From positions 24,906,503 through 24,970,502 of the forward strand of contig CM055095.1 in NCBI GenBank assembly GCA_029204225.1: a stretch of 64,000 nucleotides of DNA, given 5' to 3'. The notes beneath the pieces were generated by a model. That model was not told the DNA's origin and did not search any database. It was given only the letters and a program-made list of their open reading frames with translations. Origin of the DNA: Diphasiastrum complanatum. Taxonomy: Eukaryota > Streptophyta > Lycopodiopsida > Lycopodiales > Lycopodiaceae. The translations under genes and the position numbers were made by a program. Of the stretch, positions 9,698 to 20,757 are shown in pieces (the first letter of the stretch is position 1; every line of letters starts with the position of its first letter).

Positions 9698-9863
9698 CAT
9701 CACAGTCCATGTATAGCTACATAGACCACAAACAATACTGTGTGAAGATGTAAAGTCTACATGTAGGTGAAAGACGGTTTCATCACAGTCCATGTATAGC
9801 TGCATAGACCACACACAAATGGTGTGTGAAGACGTGGAGTCTACATGTAGGTGATAGTAAAAT
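9698..9863. repeat. Tandem duplication, 83 bp unit
   Basis: Two copies (9698-9780, 9781-9863) begin with CATCACAGTCCATGTATAGC and share TCTACATGTAGGTGA near the end. They differ at about ten positions. They lie between the gag and the polypurine tract of the copia remnant. Confidence 0.9.
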
Positions 9864-9889
9864 TCAGAAAAAAAAAATATGATAATTTG

Positions 9890-10120
9890 TTTGAGGGAGA
9901 GTTTGTTGGTGTCGAACAAAACACATTTGTCTTTTAAAGTGTTTGTTGACATCAGCAATCCCTCTGTCACCTTGTGTCAATCCATAGTACGTGTTTCTTG
10001 GCATGTAACCCTGTTCCTACCTTATATTACCAAGCTTGAGAGGCTGTCAAACACTTAATCAATCCTACACTACCTGCCTGTGGAGGTAAGGTCATGATTG
10101 GAGTGGAGGCAAGGAGATTG
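9890..10120 (+). repeat. Polypurine tract and start of copia 3' LTR
   Basis: TTTGAGGGAGAGTT at 9890-9903 is followed directly by TGTTGGTGTCGAAC at 9904, the usual polypurine tract and LTR start. The right end of the LTR could not be located and no matching 5' LTR is visible upstream of the gag. The end given is nominal. Confidence 0.5.
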
Positions 10121-10125
10121 AATAT

Positions 10126-10340
10126 TCATGCCTCTAGGCTCCGGAGGTAGCTTGTCCCCATAGGCAACCTGAAAATATTTTCCAGTACCAGAAAAGAGAC
10201 TTTCCGGTCACCTGCAGCCACGGAGATTTTGTTGTTTGGTGCCAAAAAGTGCACTGCTCCCACACCTGCAACAACAGAAGAGAGAAGCGCATTTTTTTGT
10301 TCAGTCTCGAATACAACGCCCATCCTCCCCTTGGGATCAT
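10126..10340 (-). CDS. Unrecognised short ORF
   Basis: About 65 codons are open on the minus strand, with a plausible amphipathic composition (fragment AAGDRKVSFLVLENIFRLP). It has no start context, neighbour or motif that identifies it. It could be a displaced exon or chance; listed only because the composition is more protein-like than most short ORFs nearby. Confidence 0.15.
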
Positions 10341-10474
10341 CGCCTTGACAGCCTTCGGATCAACGCCCCCGACAGCTGGGTTCCACCTGCCAAATAACCA
10401 GGATCAAGTCAACCAGTAGCAAAACGAAGAGAGGAAAAACAACAGGACAAAAAAATAAACTTCCTGACTGGCAA

Positions 10475-10765
10475 ATGGATTTTTCTAGCACTCAACCTCA
10501 GGAGTTTGACAAATCAATGGGATTTATAGATTTGCTGAATATGCATGTCTTCCCTATAGGCAAACGGATTGGAGATACATGGAGCGATCCTGAGATTCAT
10601 CTAATGCTTGACATTTTTGAAGAAAAGTGGCTATCATTAGAGCGAGGTAATCTGTCCAAAAAGTCTACGAAAAACATGGAACATAGTTGCCTACAATCTA
10701 CAAAGCCAACAGACCCAGACTACTGGAATGTAAATGCTACACTAGCAATGCTTGATGGTACATAA
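10475..10765 (+). pseudogene. Trihelix (GT-type) DNA-binding domain fragment
   Basis: The frame encodes GDTWSDPEIHLMLDIFEEKW followed by LSLERGNLSKK. These match the first helix and the RGNL turn of plant trihelix / Myb-SANT-like transcription factor domains (Trp, then W+x+LNRGNL). After RGNL the third-helix equivalent (KTWNIVAYNL) is in another frame, which indicates a frameshift. The fragment has no C-terminal activation region or second exon in view. It is most likely a gene fragment carried or left among transposons; whether a mobile element captured it was not shown. Confidence 0.6.
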
Positions 10766-10869
10766 ACTGAAAATGGTACATAAACTGAAAGCAGGTAGGA
10801 CCTGCAACTGGAGATAGGAAAAGTTGGCTTCTTGCAATCATTACTTAGGCTAATCTCCCAAGCAAGCCT

Positions 10870-11555
10870 TGCTTTAGCACAAACAAAACATCAAGCACGA
10901 CAAATCTGCTATAATCATGGGCCACATTGAGGGTAAAATGCAAGTACTAGCTTGTAGGCAGCTGCAAAGAAGTCTGGAAAATAAAGCTGCTTGCAAAGAC
11001 CTCCAAACACCTCCCAGAATCCTTACTCCAATGCAAGATCCGAGCTTGGCAAGACCAATTGCTTCCACCTTGCAAAATCTACCTTTATACAGCAGGCAAA
11101 ACACCCTCCAACGGGCTACCCGTAGCACAGTAGCACAATGGCTGGCAGCAGCGATGTGGCATAGCAGCGAGTGAGCGAGCAGGAGGAGCGAAGGCGAGCG
11201 AGGATGGAGCGTGAGCTGGAATGATGGAGAGGAGGAGCGGAAGCCCGAGGAGGAGCGAGTAGCCATGTGAAAATTTGTCAGAGGGTGCGACAACTCGACC
11301 GGCAACATTGAATGTGGCATGCCATGCGTTGTCCTTAAAACGCGACAGATGGGACCATTGAATGCACACGTCCTGTGGCAATGCATCATTATGTGGAGGT
11401 TGCCTCTAGAGTGAGCATTCAACATGTGGCTAGACTAAGAGAGAGAAGTTATTCAACAGGAAAGTATGATAATACAAAGTACTAGAGGAGTAGGAGGAGG
11501 AGAGTACAGCTTGGCCAACATTACTTTAGTGGCGGGACCCACTAATTGCCCAACA
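10870..11555 (-). repeat. Ty3/gypsy 3' LTR (left end approximate)
   Basis: On the minus strand the LTR starts TGTTGGGCAATTAGTGG at 11555, directly after the polypurine tract ending GGTGGGAAATAC (11556-11575). A TATAAA box is present at 11084-11089. The same polypurine context (ACCGTCACC..GGTGGG) precedes the LTRs at 43098 and 62622, which places all three in one related group. The 3' end near 10870 is estimated. Short ORFs on both strands inside it are not genes. Confidence 0.6.
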
Positions 11556-11575
11556 GTATTTCCCACCTAAATAGG

Positions 11576-12950
11576 TGACGGTCCCATGACACCTACCTGC
11601 GTTGGCTATGGTAGAAGACTCTCGACAGGTTTATTGTTGGTGATGGTGTGCGTCAGCAAAAGGATGGATATAGATCACTTACATAAAACCTGGGGCTTTA
11701 TTCCATGATGAGCCTATTTTGAACTCTTCAAGAAGTGTCGGGGAAGGTTGGTGGTACCTTTTGCATGACACGCTGGAAAGAGCTAAAGGCATTACAAAGA
11801 CCGAATGCCATGACCTTATAGGCATGTGTACCCCATTCAATAGCAAATGTAGTTTTGTGTTGATCCTTAGAGCAATATTTACTTGGTTGCACTTGTTGAA
11901 GTCATCCAAAAAAACTGTAGGCTTATGCTCCATCTACTCAATCTCGGACGCTTTCTGTGAACGGTAAGGAAAAGTGGTCCTTTCGCGTCACAACGTTAAG
12001 TGCCTTCATATTGACACAGATTCAATTTTCCATTCTGCTTGGGAACAATGACTATGGGCGACACCCATTCCATGTGCTCGATTTCATAGATGAAATCAGC
12101 ATCTAGCAACTCCTGCTTGATCAGTTCGGTGTAGTTTGGGTTGCAGCGATAGTATCGGCTCACCTTTGGTATTGCTCCTTCGACCAAAGGTATGGTGTGT
12201 TGGACTACAGATTATAGAATTCCTTTTAAATCTTTGTAAGACCACACAAAGCAGTCTTTATATTCCACCAGTAGTTTTTGTAGCTTGGTGAAATGTGAGG
12301 GCATAGTGTCTTGGAGACTTTCGCATGTGGAGATTTCTAAGGTAGTTGAGCTGGTATTCGTTGAAGTCCATATCGTGTAGGATCCGTGTGGTGTAGGATC
12401 TGCTCATCCGTCAGCTCAGTTTCCTCATCGTATGATAATTCATGTTGCCAAGAAACTAGATCATCTTCAACAGGTTTCAGAATAGGTTCCGTTGACAACC
12501 ATGTTACATTCATCATGTTCACCCCGTAAGAGATAGACGTGTCCAGGGTGAATCCTCATGGTGGTGATTCCCTGGATTCTAAATCAAAATCTAGATCTGG
12601 ATGACATGTATGCCCAGCCATACAGTCAATTGTTGCCAATGCATATGTCCACAAAACGGTATTTGTTTAATCATAGTGAACACCCATGGAAGCTTTGGGG
12701 TCGTTGTGGAAGAATCGTTAGTAACTTTCGGTGGTATAGGTTTCACTGCCCATGTGGAGGGATCCACCTTTACTGCCCGCTCTCTGTTTTCAAAAGTGAT
12801 TTTGCCGATTCTCCAATCATGAACTACTTGCGAAACTCGCAACTAGGGTCCACCCATCAAAATCCGATAGGCAGTGGGTATTTCAGGAATGTTCATTGTA
12901 AAAGCACAGTACTTTTTAGACCATTAAATGGATCTTAGAAGATCCACAAG
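11576..12950 (-). pseudogene. Ty3/gypsy pol fragment: protease linker and first half of RT
   Basis: Read leftward, the block TELTDEQILHHTDPTRYG (12337-12522) is followed by RCNPNYTELIKQELLDADF and EIEHMEWVSPIVIVPKQNGK (11996-12190), the fingers region of a gypsy RT. Then, in another frame, come HKTTFAIEWGTHAYKVM and FGLCNAFSSFQRVM (11760-11860), the motif leading into the palm. The catalytic box, RNase H and integrase are absent and the sequence passes straight to the polypurine tract and LTR. Several frameshifts are present. The same family, with the same linker block, occurs at 62640-64000. Confidence 0.85.
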
Positions 12951-13311
12951 AGTGATTATGTTGCTTAACCTTGACTTTTGCATAAACAAGCATAGTATTG
13001 CCTTTTGCAAGGCAATGTCAAAAATTTGTCAATACACACTAAATCATCTTCATGGCACTTCTAACAATTAGTTGCAAGTCACTTACGTAAAACAACATCT
13101 CTTCAAATAAGCATAGAGAGATCTGAGCATATTAGGACACCTCTGAACTTATCATACCCTAACCCTAACATCTAACCTAATAGGTCATTGGATCGACCCT
13201 AACTTGGGGTCAAGATCTCAAGATCCAACAACAATGTAAAACATGCTATTTTTATTAGAATTTCTCTAGCCTATCTAAATACATTTTGTTATCACAATGT
13301 AATATGACATC

Positions 13312-15890
13312 CTATGTGATTTGGCATGTGTGGCATCTATAGCTAGATGATAATATAGCTTTACTAATTAAGCCAACTGCTGATCTAAGCTTCCAAAAAG
13401 CATTATTTTGAAGAGGCTTTGTCAATATATCAGCAATGCATTCTTCACTTGAAACATGCTCCAATGAGACCTCCTTAGATTGGACCTTTTCTCTTACAAA
13501 GTGGTGAGCAATCTCTATGTGTTTGCTCCTTGCATGGTAGATTGGTAGCAATCTCTTGTTGGGTTGAGATGTTGTTATTGTAGATGAGTGGAATGACACC
13601 TGATTTGATCACTTTGAGATCCTCAAGCAACCTCTTGATCCATAGTACTTCCTTGGTTGTGGTTGTTAGAGCCTTGTACTCAGCCTCGGTTGATGAAAGA
13701 GATGTTGTTTCTTGCTTCTTTGATAGCCAAGAAACCGCACCTTCTCCAATGAAAGTTGCAAAGGCACTTGTTGACTTTCTATCCTTCTTGTCTCCTACAA
13801 AATCTGAATCACTAAAAGCATGCAAGTTAATGGATTTGCCTCTATAAAGGATCCCAGTCTAGTGTGGTCGAGATGTATCTCAACATTCTTTTGGCACATT
13901 TCCAATCAATAACTAATGGATCTTGCATATTTTGACTAAGCTTGCAAACACTATAGCAAAGATCAGGTCTTGTTATGGTTATCCACATTAAGGAGCCAAT
14001 AAGTTGCCTATAAAGAGTGATGTCCTTGAAGGATCTTTCATCCACTTTATTGGTTACTTTTACATCATGCTCCATAGGAGTCTCTACATGCTTGCATCCA
14101 TGCATGTTAATTCTATTAAGGAAATAGCATACTTAGATTGAAAAATGAATACATAATCTAAAGATCTAAGTACTTCCATACCCAAAATGAAGTGCAAATG
14201 TCCGAGATCTACCATCTTAAACTCTTTGGATAGATCTAGCTTAGTTTTCTCAACACCTTCTAAATTATCTCCACGAAGTATGATATCATTAACATAAAAT
14301 AATAAAATTGAGATATATTCTCCTCCATTATCACTTCTAAAAAACTTGATCTTGTGATCATGATGCTTTTCAACAAAAGTCTTGAACTTGACAAAACTCT
14401 CACAAAACATGTGCTTTAGAGGAAAGTAGATATACCCATCCATATCTTGAGTAGTCATTTATAAAGGTGACAAACATTGTAGCTCCACCATTGCTCTTTG
14501 CGCTAGCAAAATGCACATCCGAGTGGATCAACTCGAGAGGATGACTTGTCTTTGTAATTGAGCTTGGAAAAGGTAACTTGTGTGTCTTAACCGAGAGCAA
14601 GTTCCTCCTTGCACATGGCTTCCATGGACTTGGTGTTGATGTGACCAAGCCTCTTGTGCCACAAATCAAATGTGGTCATGTTGCTCTCCTCGGCTACCAT
14701 CACAATTTGGTTAGGATCTACATAAGCATCAAGCTTAAATAACCTCCCAGACCTTGTTCCCCTTGCTATGAACATCTCACTTTTCTTGATATTGCATACA
14801 TTAGTAGAGAACTCCACAATGAAACCAAAGTTGACCAACGCTAAGCAAATTCTTAGTGATGCTAGGAATGAAGAGAACACCATCTATCTTAGTCTTCTTA
14901 GAAGATCCTAAGCATAAGGGAATGGATCTCACACCTTCAACTTTACATTCATGACCATTTGCTGTAAAAATGGACTTTATAGGTCCTACATAAGGTGTGA
15001 GTTGAGAAAAATACTCCCTTCTACCCGACATGTGGGAGCTAGCCCCACTATCTATCCACCAAGGATCTTCACCTTTGACATTTGATGATGAAAAAGTTGA
15101 CATCATGAGTGAGTCCTCATGAGAACTCTCCCCCTCCTCTTGTCCCATGTTGGCTTGACCTTGAGCTTGCTTCCTCTTGGAGCATTCCGAGGCATAGTGC
15201 CCCATCTTGCTACAATAGTAGCACTTGATCTAAGATTTGTCCTTCTTGGGCTTGACTTGTGATGATGATGATGTAGATCCTCTTGCTCCTTTTTTAATGC
15301 TCTTCCTTTGCTCTTTGCTTTGCCTTTGCTCTTGAAAAATAAGGCTTTGTCATCACCATCATTGATGGAGAGCCTCTCCATCCTTGATTTGATATGAGCC
15401 TTCCTACTCTCCTCGGCCATCCATTGAAGGTTAGTAAAGTTTCTCATAATGGCATAGCTTTGGACACAAGGTTAGTAAAATCACTACATAAGCCATTCAA
15501 AACTATTTGCACAAGCTCACTCTTCACCAACATAAGCAAGCTCTTTGTTCAAATCTTTTCCTCTCAAAACAAATTGATGTCCACTCTCACTCTTCCCTTA
15601 GAAGCATTGAAGAACTTGGTTCTTGAGGGAAATTAATCTTGGGGTATTTTTGGACTCATAGATCTTTTGAAGAGTCTCCCAAGCACTTCTTGCACCTTCT
15701 CTTGTATTTAGTTGCTTCTTGTGGATGGATTGGCTCATCTTCCTCTCCATTCACAATATCCATCAAATCTTGCATGATAAGGATGAATTTCATCCTTAAC
15801 TTCCAAATTGAATAATTTGAAGAGTTCAATCTATCACTAGAATCCAAAAGATAAGCACTTATGGATGCCATCTTCAATTATAGAGAGATA
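13312..15890 (-). pseudogene. Ty1/copia gag-pol with large internal deletion
   Basis: Read from 15890 leftward: gag N-terminus (SDRLNSSNYSIWKLRMKF), gag middle, CCHC knuckle CYYCSKMGHYASEC (15180-15225), protease WWIDSGASSHMSG, pre-integrase LWHKRLGHINTKS, integrase core LIHSDVHF and FFRSDNGGEY. At about 14320 the integrase jumps straight to LLFYVNDIILRGDN of the RT palm, so the last acidic residue of integrase and the first half of RT are gone. The active-site box reads YVND instead of YVDD. RNase H follows (FSDSDFVGD, STEAEYKAL, ADILTKPL). Several frameshifts are present. The primer site for this element is at 16676-16687. Confidence 0.92.
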
Positions 15891-16675
15891 GATTCAATGA
15901 AACAAGATAGATTGTATAAGGTATGATCACAACTAGCTATCCCACTCTCTTTGGGACTTGAGATGAATCACTCTTTGATTTCTCAACAGGATCTAAGATG
16001 ATCTTGAGCTTGATCAATCTTCAAGATCCAAACTAGATCCAAACCTAGCTCAATTTACTATAGATTTGATCAAAACTAGTCTCCTCCTTGATCTCAACTT
16101 CACAAGAAGGGTGAATCCACCTATACTAAACCAAAAGCACTTTAGAGCTCACAAATGTCTCACAAATAAAGCCCTCTAAATTCAGGTTGAATCACATTGA
16201 CATATTCAATCACAAACCTATTCAAAATCGAGTAGAAAAGAAACACAATTTTCACGAGTTTTGCATTTCTAGATGAAGAAAACATCAAAACACTTGATCT
16301 GAACCTAAAAGGTGCATTTTAGAACTTCAAGAAGCCTAAGAACGACCTAATTAAGCTATCAAATGGCTGATCTAAATTCCTAAAGAGTGGTGGCATTCAA
16401 ATCCTTATGAAAATCTCTACTATGAGACATGCACTCCAAGATTCAACTCATAAGAACTTTCTAATTTGGTTTGGTTGAATGGAAATGGCTCAATCTCGGT
16501 TCCTGCAGCTATAACTCAGCAAAACAAGTTCGTTTTGATCTATTCTCACTCAAATGAAACCAAATTTGGAGGTACAATTACTAGATTAGCAACTAGTAGC
16601 AAGGACAAAGCCAATACTACTCAAATCTAGGATCTAAGCTTGAGAAAATCAAATCTAAAGCTCACTTTAGATTAG

Positions 16676-16687
16676 GCTCTGATACCA
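16676..16687 (-). promoter_or_regulatory. Copia primer binding site, initiator tRNA-Met type
   Basis: TGGTATCAGAGC on the minus strand directly follows an LTR end TTTTGTCA at 16688. The leader from here to the gag start near 15890 is about 790 bp long and has no ORF. The 5' LTR must extend rightward from 16688; its start was not resolved and no matching 3' LTR was recognised left of 13312. Confidence 0.8.
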
Positions 16688-17440
16688 TGACAAAATTTTA
16701 CAGCAAAATGAATCCCAATCAATCCTAAAAGTGATGGAGGATTCATAGATCAAAGATCTAGATCCAAACTATGAGCTAGAATCAAGACTAGTTACCAAAA
16801 CCGTTTAATTTGACATTTAACTCTACAATGGCCACATAGATTTGATCAATTACATAAAAGTAATGTGCAGCAAGCTTCTCAGACCTGTAATCAACTTCAG
16901 TACCTTCCAAAGCATGTAATTAATGCATAAAATCACTCACATCCAATAGCTATAACTCGCCCCCCAAAGACAATGTTGATAGAAGTGAAAAAACTTGATT
17001 TTTCTTCACTAGAATTGTGAAATTTCAATAATAATGAGATTGTATCACCTTCCAAGGCATTTAGCTCCTGCAAATTAATTTAAAATATTGGTTATGGAGT
17101 ACTTTGAATTTAGATTGTGGCTCTTGCATTTTTGTGAATGGTAGCTTCAATCTGTTGAAATGTACTTTCCGTTGTTACATTTGAGAACTCAATGTTACAT
17201 CTGGATAGTATGAATCCTTATTCATCTTGCAATTACTTTAACAGATGACAATTTGTAGCGGTAAGTAGGGTGATATACAGTTTGATAATAAATTTCAACT
17301 TCAAGACTAACTTATAACCTTTGCAATTTTTCAAACTTGAATGCTTTCTATCAAATTAGATTTAAGGATTTTTCGAAACTAATTGTTTGCATCGATGTGC
17401 CTCTAGATAATCACCAATCCATCTAGCACATTTTGTTGAA
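16688..17440. other. Probable 5' LTR of the copia at 13312-16690, limits unresolved
   Basis: This AT-rich sequence has no ORF and adjoins the primer site, so its left part should be LTR. The region 12950-13310, where the 3' LTR would be expected, does not match it by eye. Confidence 0.35.
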
Positions 17441-17517
17441 GTAAATTGAATCTAATGAGATTGACTAGAATAGTTCAGTTGGAACTCCTCATGAAGACAT
17501 CATATCATAGCTCTACT

Positions 17518-17631
17518 CATTTTTCAATTGGAATCCAAGGGGATTGGCTCAGTTGGTTAGCTTGGCATCCAAAGTTTCTTTGGTCCCAGGTTCAAGCCCC
17601 CCTTGAAAACCAAGATGCATTTTTCAATTGG
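17518..17631 (+). mobile_element. Short tRNA-derived retroposon (SINE-like), 86 bp, TSD 14 bp
   Basis: The insert 17532-17617 is flanked by the perfect 14 bp direct repeat CATTTTTCAATTGG (17518-17531 and 17618-17631). It contains a pol III A box TGGCTCAGTTGG (17545-17556) and a B box GGTTCAAGCCC (17589-17599), with tRNA-like spacing. It ends shortly after the T-arm region and has no poly(A) or poly(T) tail. It cannot fold as an intact tRNA because the acceptor and T stems do not pair well. The A/B box wording resembles plant Au-type SINE heads. Long TSDs indicate LINE-type retroposition. Confidence 0.85.
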
Positions 17632-17780
17632 GACATTTCTTTTCTGAAAATATGGTCAACTATAACAAGTGTAACTATCATGTCTGTGAATTACATGTTC
17701 TTAACATTATCCAGCTAAAGCCTCATCTCTCTTCCATCAATGGGATCTTGTGCTAAGCAAATAATATGGGCATCCCAAGG

Positions 17781-18343
17781 TCTCATGTGCTAACCTTAGC
17801 ATTAAAACATCTAATCCATTCATGAACAACAAATTACAATGGAAATACAAGAAATCAGAAAAACTAGTCAAAAATCAAGAAGGTAGATAAAGATAGCAAA
17901 ACTTCACCAAAATAGGCAAAGTAAGGATTTTTTATTCATGATTAAAGATCATTCACAAGATAGGGCATGTTGCTAGAGCATGATCTAAGCTCTCATGTGA
18001 TTGTAGGCACATGAACCACCATTCCCATAAAAAAAGCTCTCAACGAGAAGCTCCAAGATCTCTTAAAACTCAAAATTATTAAAATGAACAATAGCCTCCA
18101 AATTTAGCACGACCTCAGCTATTTATAGTGGCCATTTGTGCCTCTACTATAAGTTTGGGACCTTATTTAGCTAAATTGGGCCTTACAACCATTATTACAA
18201 TTCCGCTATTCACAATTATAGCGAGGTTGTTCAAGCCACTTTATTAACTGTCCTATTGACTAGTTCAAATCTAATTTAGCTCCATGGTTATATTTGGCAA
18301 TTCATTAATAAGCTCATGGGCTAAGTACATGCAGCACATGACA
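17781..18343 (-). repeat. 3' LTR of the 4.8 kb element
   Basis: This LTR is 563 bp, starts TGTCATGTGCTGC at 18343 next to the polypurine tract and ends CACATGAGA at 17781. One change in the terminal repeat (GACA to GAGA) separates it from the other LTR's end. A CTATTTATAGTGG TATA-like box lies near 18120. Confidence 0.92.
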
Positions 18344-18879
18344 CTCCCCCTACTTTAAGCATTTTTGCCCTAAAAAATGAAGATCATGTATTTCTTTGTA
18401 GAGTGCCATGTTTCGTAAATCCTTTGGCAGAAGTCGAGAAATATTTGGGCCACCTTAAGTGAGAAACATCTTTCCATGTATTATTCTCATAAATGGCCAT
18501 CTTTTGTTCGTCAGATTTCATTGCCTCAGATTCAGCTTTCAGCTCATGTTGTAGAACAAGGTTGCAGCAGAATTTCTTTGGAAAAACCTTTGATCTACAA
18601 ACTGATTCCATAGATTTGATAAGATCACTGAAGAAGAGATTATGAAACACAGGAAAGCCTCAAATTGCATTAGTTCTGCATGGGTTGACAGGATCCAAGC
18701 AACAGGACATTCGATAGTCTTTTTCCTCGATATCTCCCTTGATTGGATAGGCTATCCAATTCCATATGCATTTTTTTTTGTCCCTGCATCCAGTTTTGTT
18801 GTCTTATGCATTGCTCCTTGATGTAGAATAACAATATCCTTTTGTAACTCCAAAGCGTTGATTAAAGCAATGATTTCAT

Positions 18880-19239
18880 TCAAGTTATTTGACTGAGCAC
18901 TAGAGTTTTCTCTTGCCGAATCAATTTCAGCAAGATTGGTTTTTCATCTGGGCCATCGTTATATTTGTCTGCATCACCAAGTTGATATTCCTTATCCCCA
19001 TCGGAATATTGTTCAAGCTCATCCGTATCATCACATCGCTGATCATCATGCTGACAATCCCCACCATCATCACATTCCTCTTCATCTTGTTGACAATCAT
19101 CACCACCATCATCATACCAGTCACTTTGGTTATCGTACTCATAATCATTTCCATCCCATTGATCTTCATAATCAAACATATATTCATTATCAACGTCCAT
19201 GGTATAGTGATAGGCAGTATGTGGGTTATGGGTCCACAA
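18880..19239 (-). CDS. Acidic low-complexity ORF inside the 4.8 kb element
   Basis: 119 codons are open in the element's sense. The product is dominated by Asp, Glu, Tyr and Gln, with repeats such as DDGGDDCQQDEEE and ends LIRQEKTLVLSQIT. The DNA is a degenerate GAT/GAC-rich tract, so the long frame may be a by-product of composition. No known retroelement protein was recognised; a copia-type acidic gag tail is one possibility. Confidence 0.3.
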   Translation of the reverse strand: MWTHNPHTAYHYTMDVDNEYMFDYEDQWDGNDYEYDNQSDWYDDGGDDCQQDEEECDDGGDCQHDDQRCDDTDELEQYSDGDKEYQLGDADKYNDGPDEKPILLKLIRQEKTLVLSQIT

Positions 19240-20038
19240 AACTGAATGAAGTGAAAAAAATTCATAGCAACTGTAAATTTCACTACTAAAATCACAAATT
19301 TGCTAGTAACAAATTTGCTCTTCTCCACCGTCCCAAAATTCTGAGTCCTCGAAGAATGTAACCTACAAGATATAAAGAACACCAGTAGCTTTTGGCAAAA
19401 TGTCAACTTTGTTTCGCTGATTAGCGTTGTTATCATGTCAAGCTTGACGCAATGATCACTTTTGCTTTTTACTGCGTCGAAATCCGATGTCAAACGGAAA
19501 CAATATGAAAATTCAAAAAATACAAGCATAAAATGTAATCAACTTAGGACAAATGGGACTAAAAATATTTATAAGAAAAATAAGTAATGATAACGAAAAT
19601 GATGATCATTGTACTCAGCACAATAAACTAAGCAATTTTCGTTCTTACACCACTAAATTCCGACGTCAAACGAAAAAGATTTAGGAGTTGGAAAATGTAA
19701 AACAGAGGAACTTAGGGGAGGGGCCTCTAAAAAAAAATTACAAATTGGATTTAATAGGGTTTGGGTTCCATGAAACATTGGTAGGGTCGTAGAAGATAAA
19801 AGGAAACCGTATAAAATTTTAAAATTTAACGACAATAATTTATAGTGGTCATTTGTGACAGAATGTACCAAAAATATTCTTGCAAAATCTTAAAGGGAAC
19901 ATTCCAAATAATGAGGCACGATGGGCACTGGCTGGCCGCGCAGAGGGAAGGAGAAAGAGACAATCGGCTAATGGAGGAGGGAAAAAAACCGGCTAATGAA
20001 TGAGAGGGAGATTCAGCTAATGGAAGAGAGAAAGAATC

Positions 20039-20757
20039 GTGAACAGAGAGAGGGGTGGGAAGGCGCCGGGAGCAGAGGATAGAAAATCAAAGGAAGGGGG
20101 CGCGTCTAGGATCAACCAAAAGTCGCGAGCATTGCTCGTTTTCATCCATTTGCAGTCAAATTTCGATCCTTTTGCTCTCAGATCTAAGCCTTTCGTGTCA
20201 GAATTACGCCCTGATTCTGCTAGGAATCGGTTTGGAGTGAAATTTTTTTTGATTATTTTGAGTTAATTGGGGCGTTGGTTGCTCGTGCTGTTGTTTTCTA
20301 TTTTTTCTGTAGCGATGGCTGCCGATGCCAATGTTGAGACGTTTGCCTTTCAAACTAAGATCAACCAGTTGTTGAGTTTGGTCATCAACACTTTTTACAT
20401 CAATAAAGAGATTTTTTTGCAAGAGTTGATTAGCAATGCCTCGGATGCCCTTGACAAGATACAATTTGAGAGCCTCACAGACAAAAGCAAGTTGGATGTC
20501 CAGCCCGAGTTGTTCATCCACATTGTTCCCAACAAGACAACAAAGACGTTGTCCATGATCAATAACGGTATTGGAATGACCAAAGCAGATTGGTGAACAA
20601 TCTGGGCACGATTGCGAGGTCTGAACTAAGGAATTTATGGAGGCTATAGCAGCGGGAGCCGATGTGAGTATGATCGGGCAGTTTGGCATAGGTTTCCACT
20701 CTGTGTATCTTGTTGCCAAAAAAGTGGTTATCTCCAGCAAACACAACAATTCTTGAT
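20039..20757 (+). pseudogene. Cytosolic HSP90 5' fragment (N-terminal ATPase domain) inside the 4.8 kb element
   Basis: ATG at 20315 begins [13 protein letters not shown] followed by [32 protein letters not shown] and [15 protein letters not shown], the unmistakable N-terminus of plant cytosolic HSP90. A one-base deletion after KADW at about 20596 and another after IARS shift the frame. The remainder ([32 protein letters not shown]) continues to a stop near 20757, roughly residue 145. The ATP-site motif normally DxGIGMT reads NNGIGMT, so a nucleotide-binding Asp is lost. Upstream sequence looks like 5' UTR ending in an acceptor (TTTTTTCTGTAG), so genomic rather than spliced DNA was probably copied. 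It is antisense to the LTR element and non-functional as a chaperone. Confidence 0.92.

Noticed and set aside
10874-11425. Overlapping ORFs on both strands (up to 183 codons)
   Set aside because: They lie inside a gypsy LTR between its TATA box and its start. The composition is that of LTR DNA and there is no protein motif.
13584-13847. 87-codon plus-strand ORF
   Set aside because: It is antisense to the copia RNase H domain.
17532-17617. Functional tRNA gene
   Set aside because: A and B boxes are present, but acceptor and T stems do not pair and the insert has a 14 bp target duplication, so a retroposed tRNA-like sequence fits better.
18913-19289. Ile-rich and His-rich plus-strand ORFs
   Set aside because: They are shadows of the acidic minus-strand tract. 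The His-rich product comes from reading GAT/ATC-rich DNA in another frame.
20267-20596. Signal peptide ([18 protein letters not shown]) making an ER-type HSP90
   Set aside because: The upstream codons coincide with UTR/intron-like sequence ending in an acceptor just before the true ATG. The downstream protein is the cytosolic form, so the apparent signal peptide is fortuitous.
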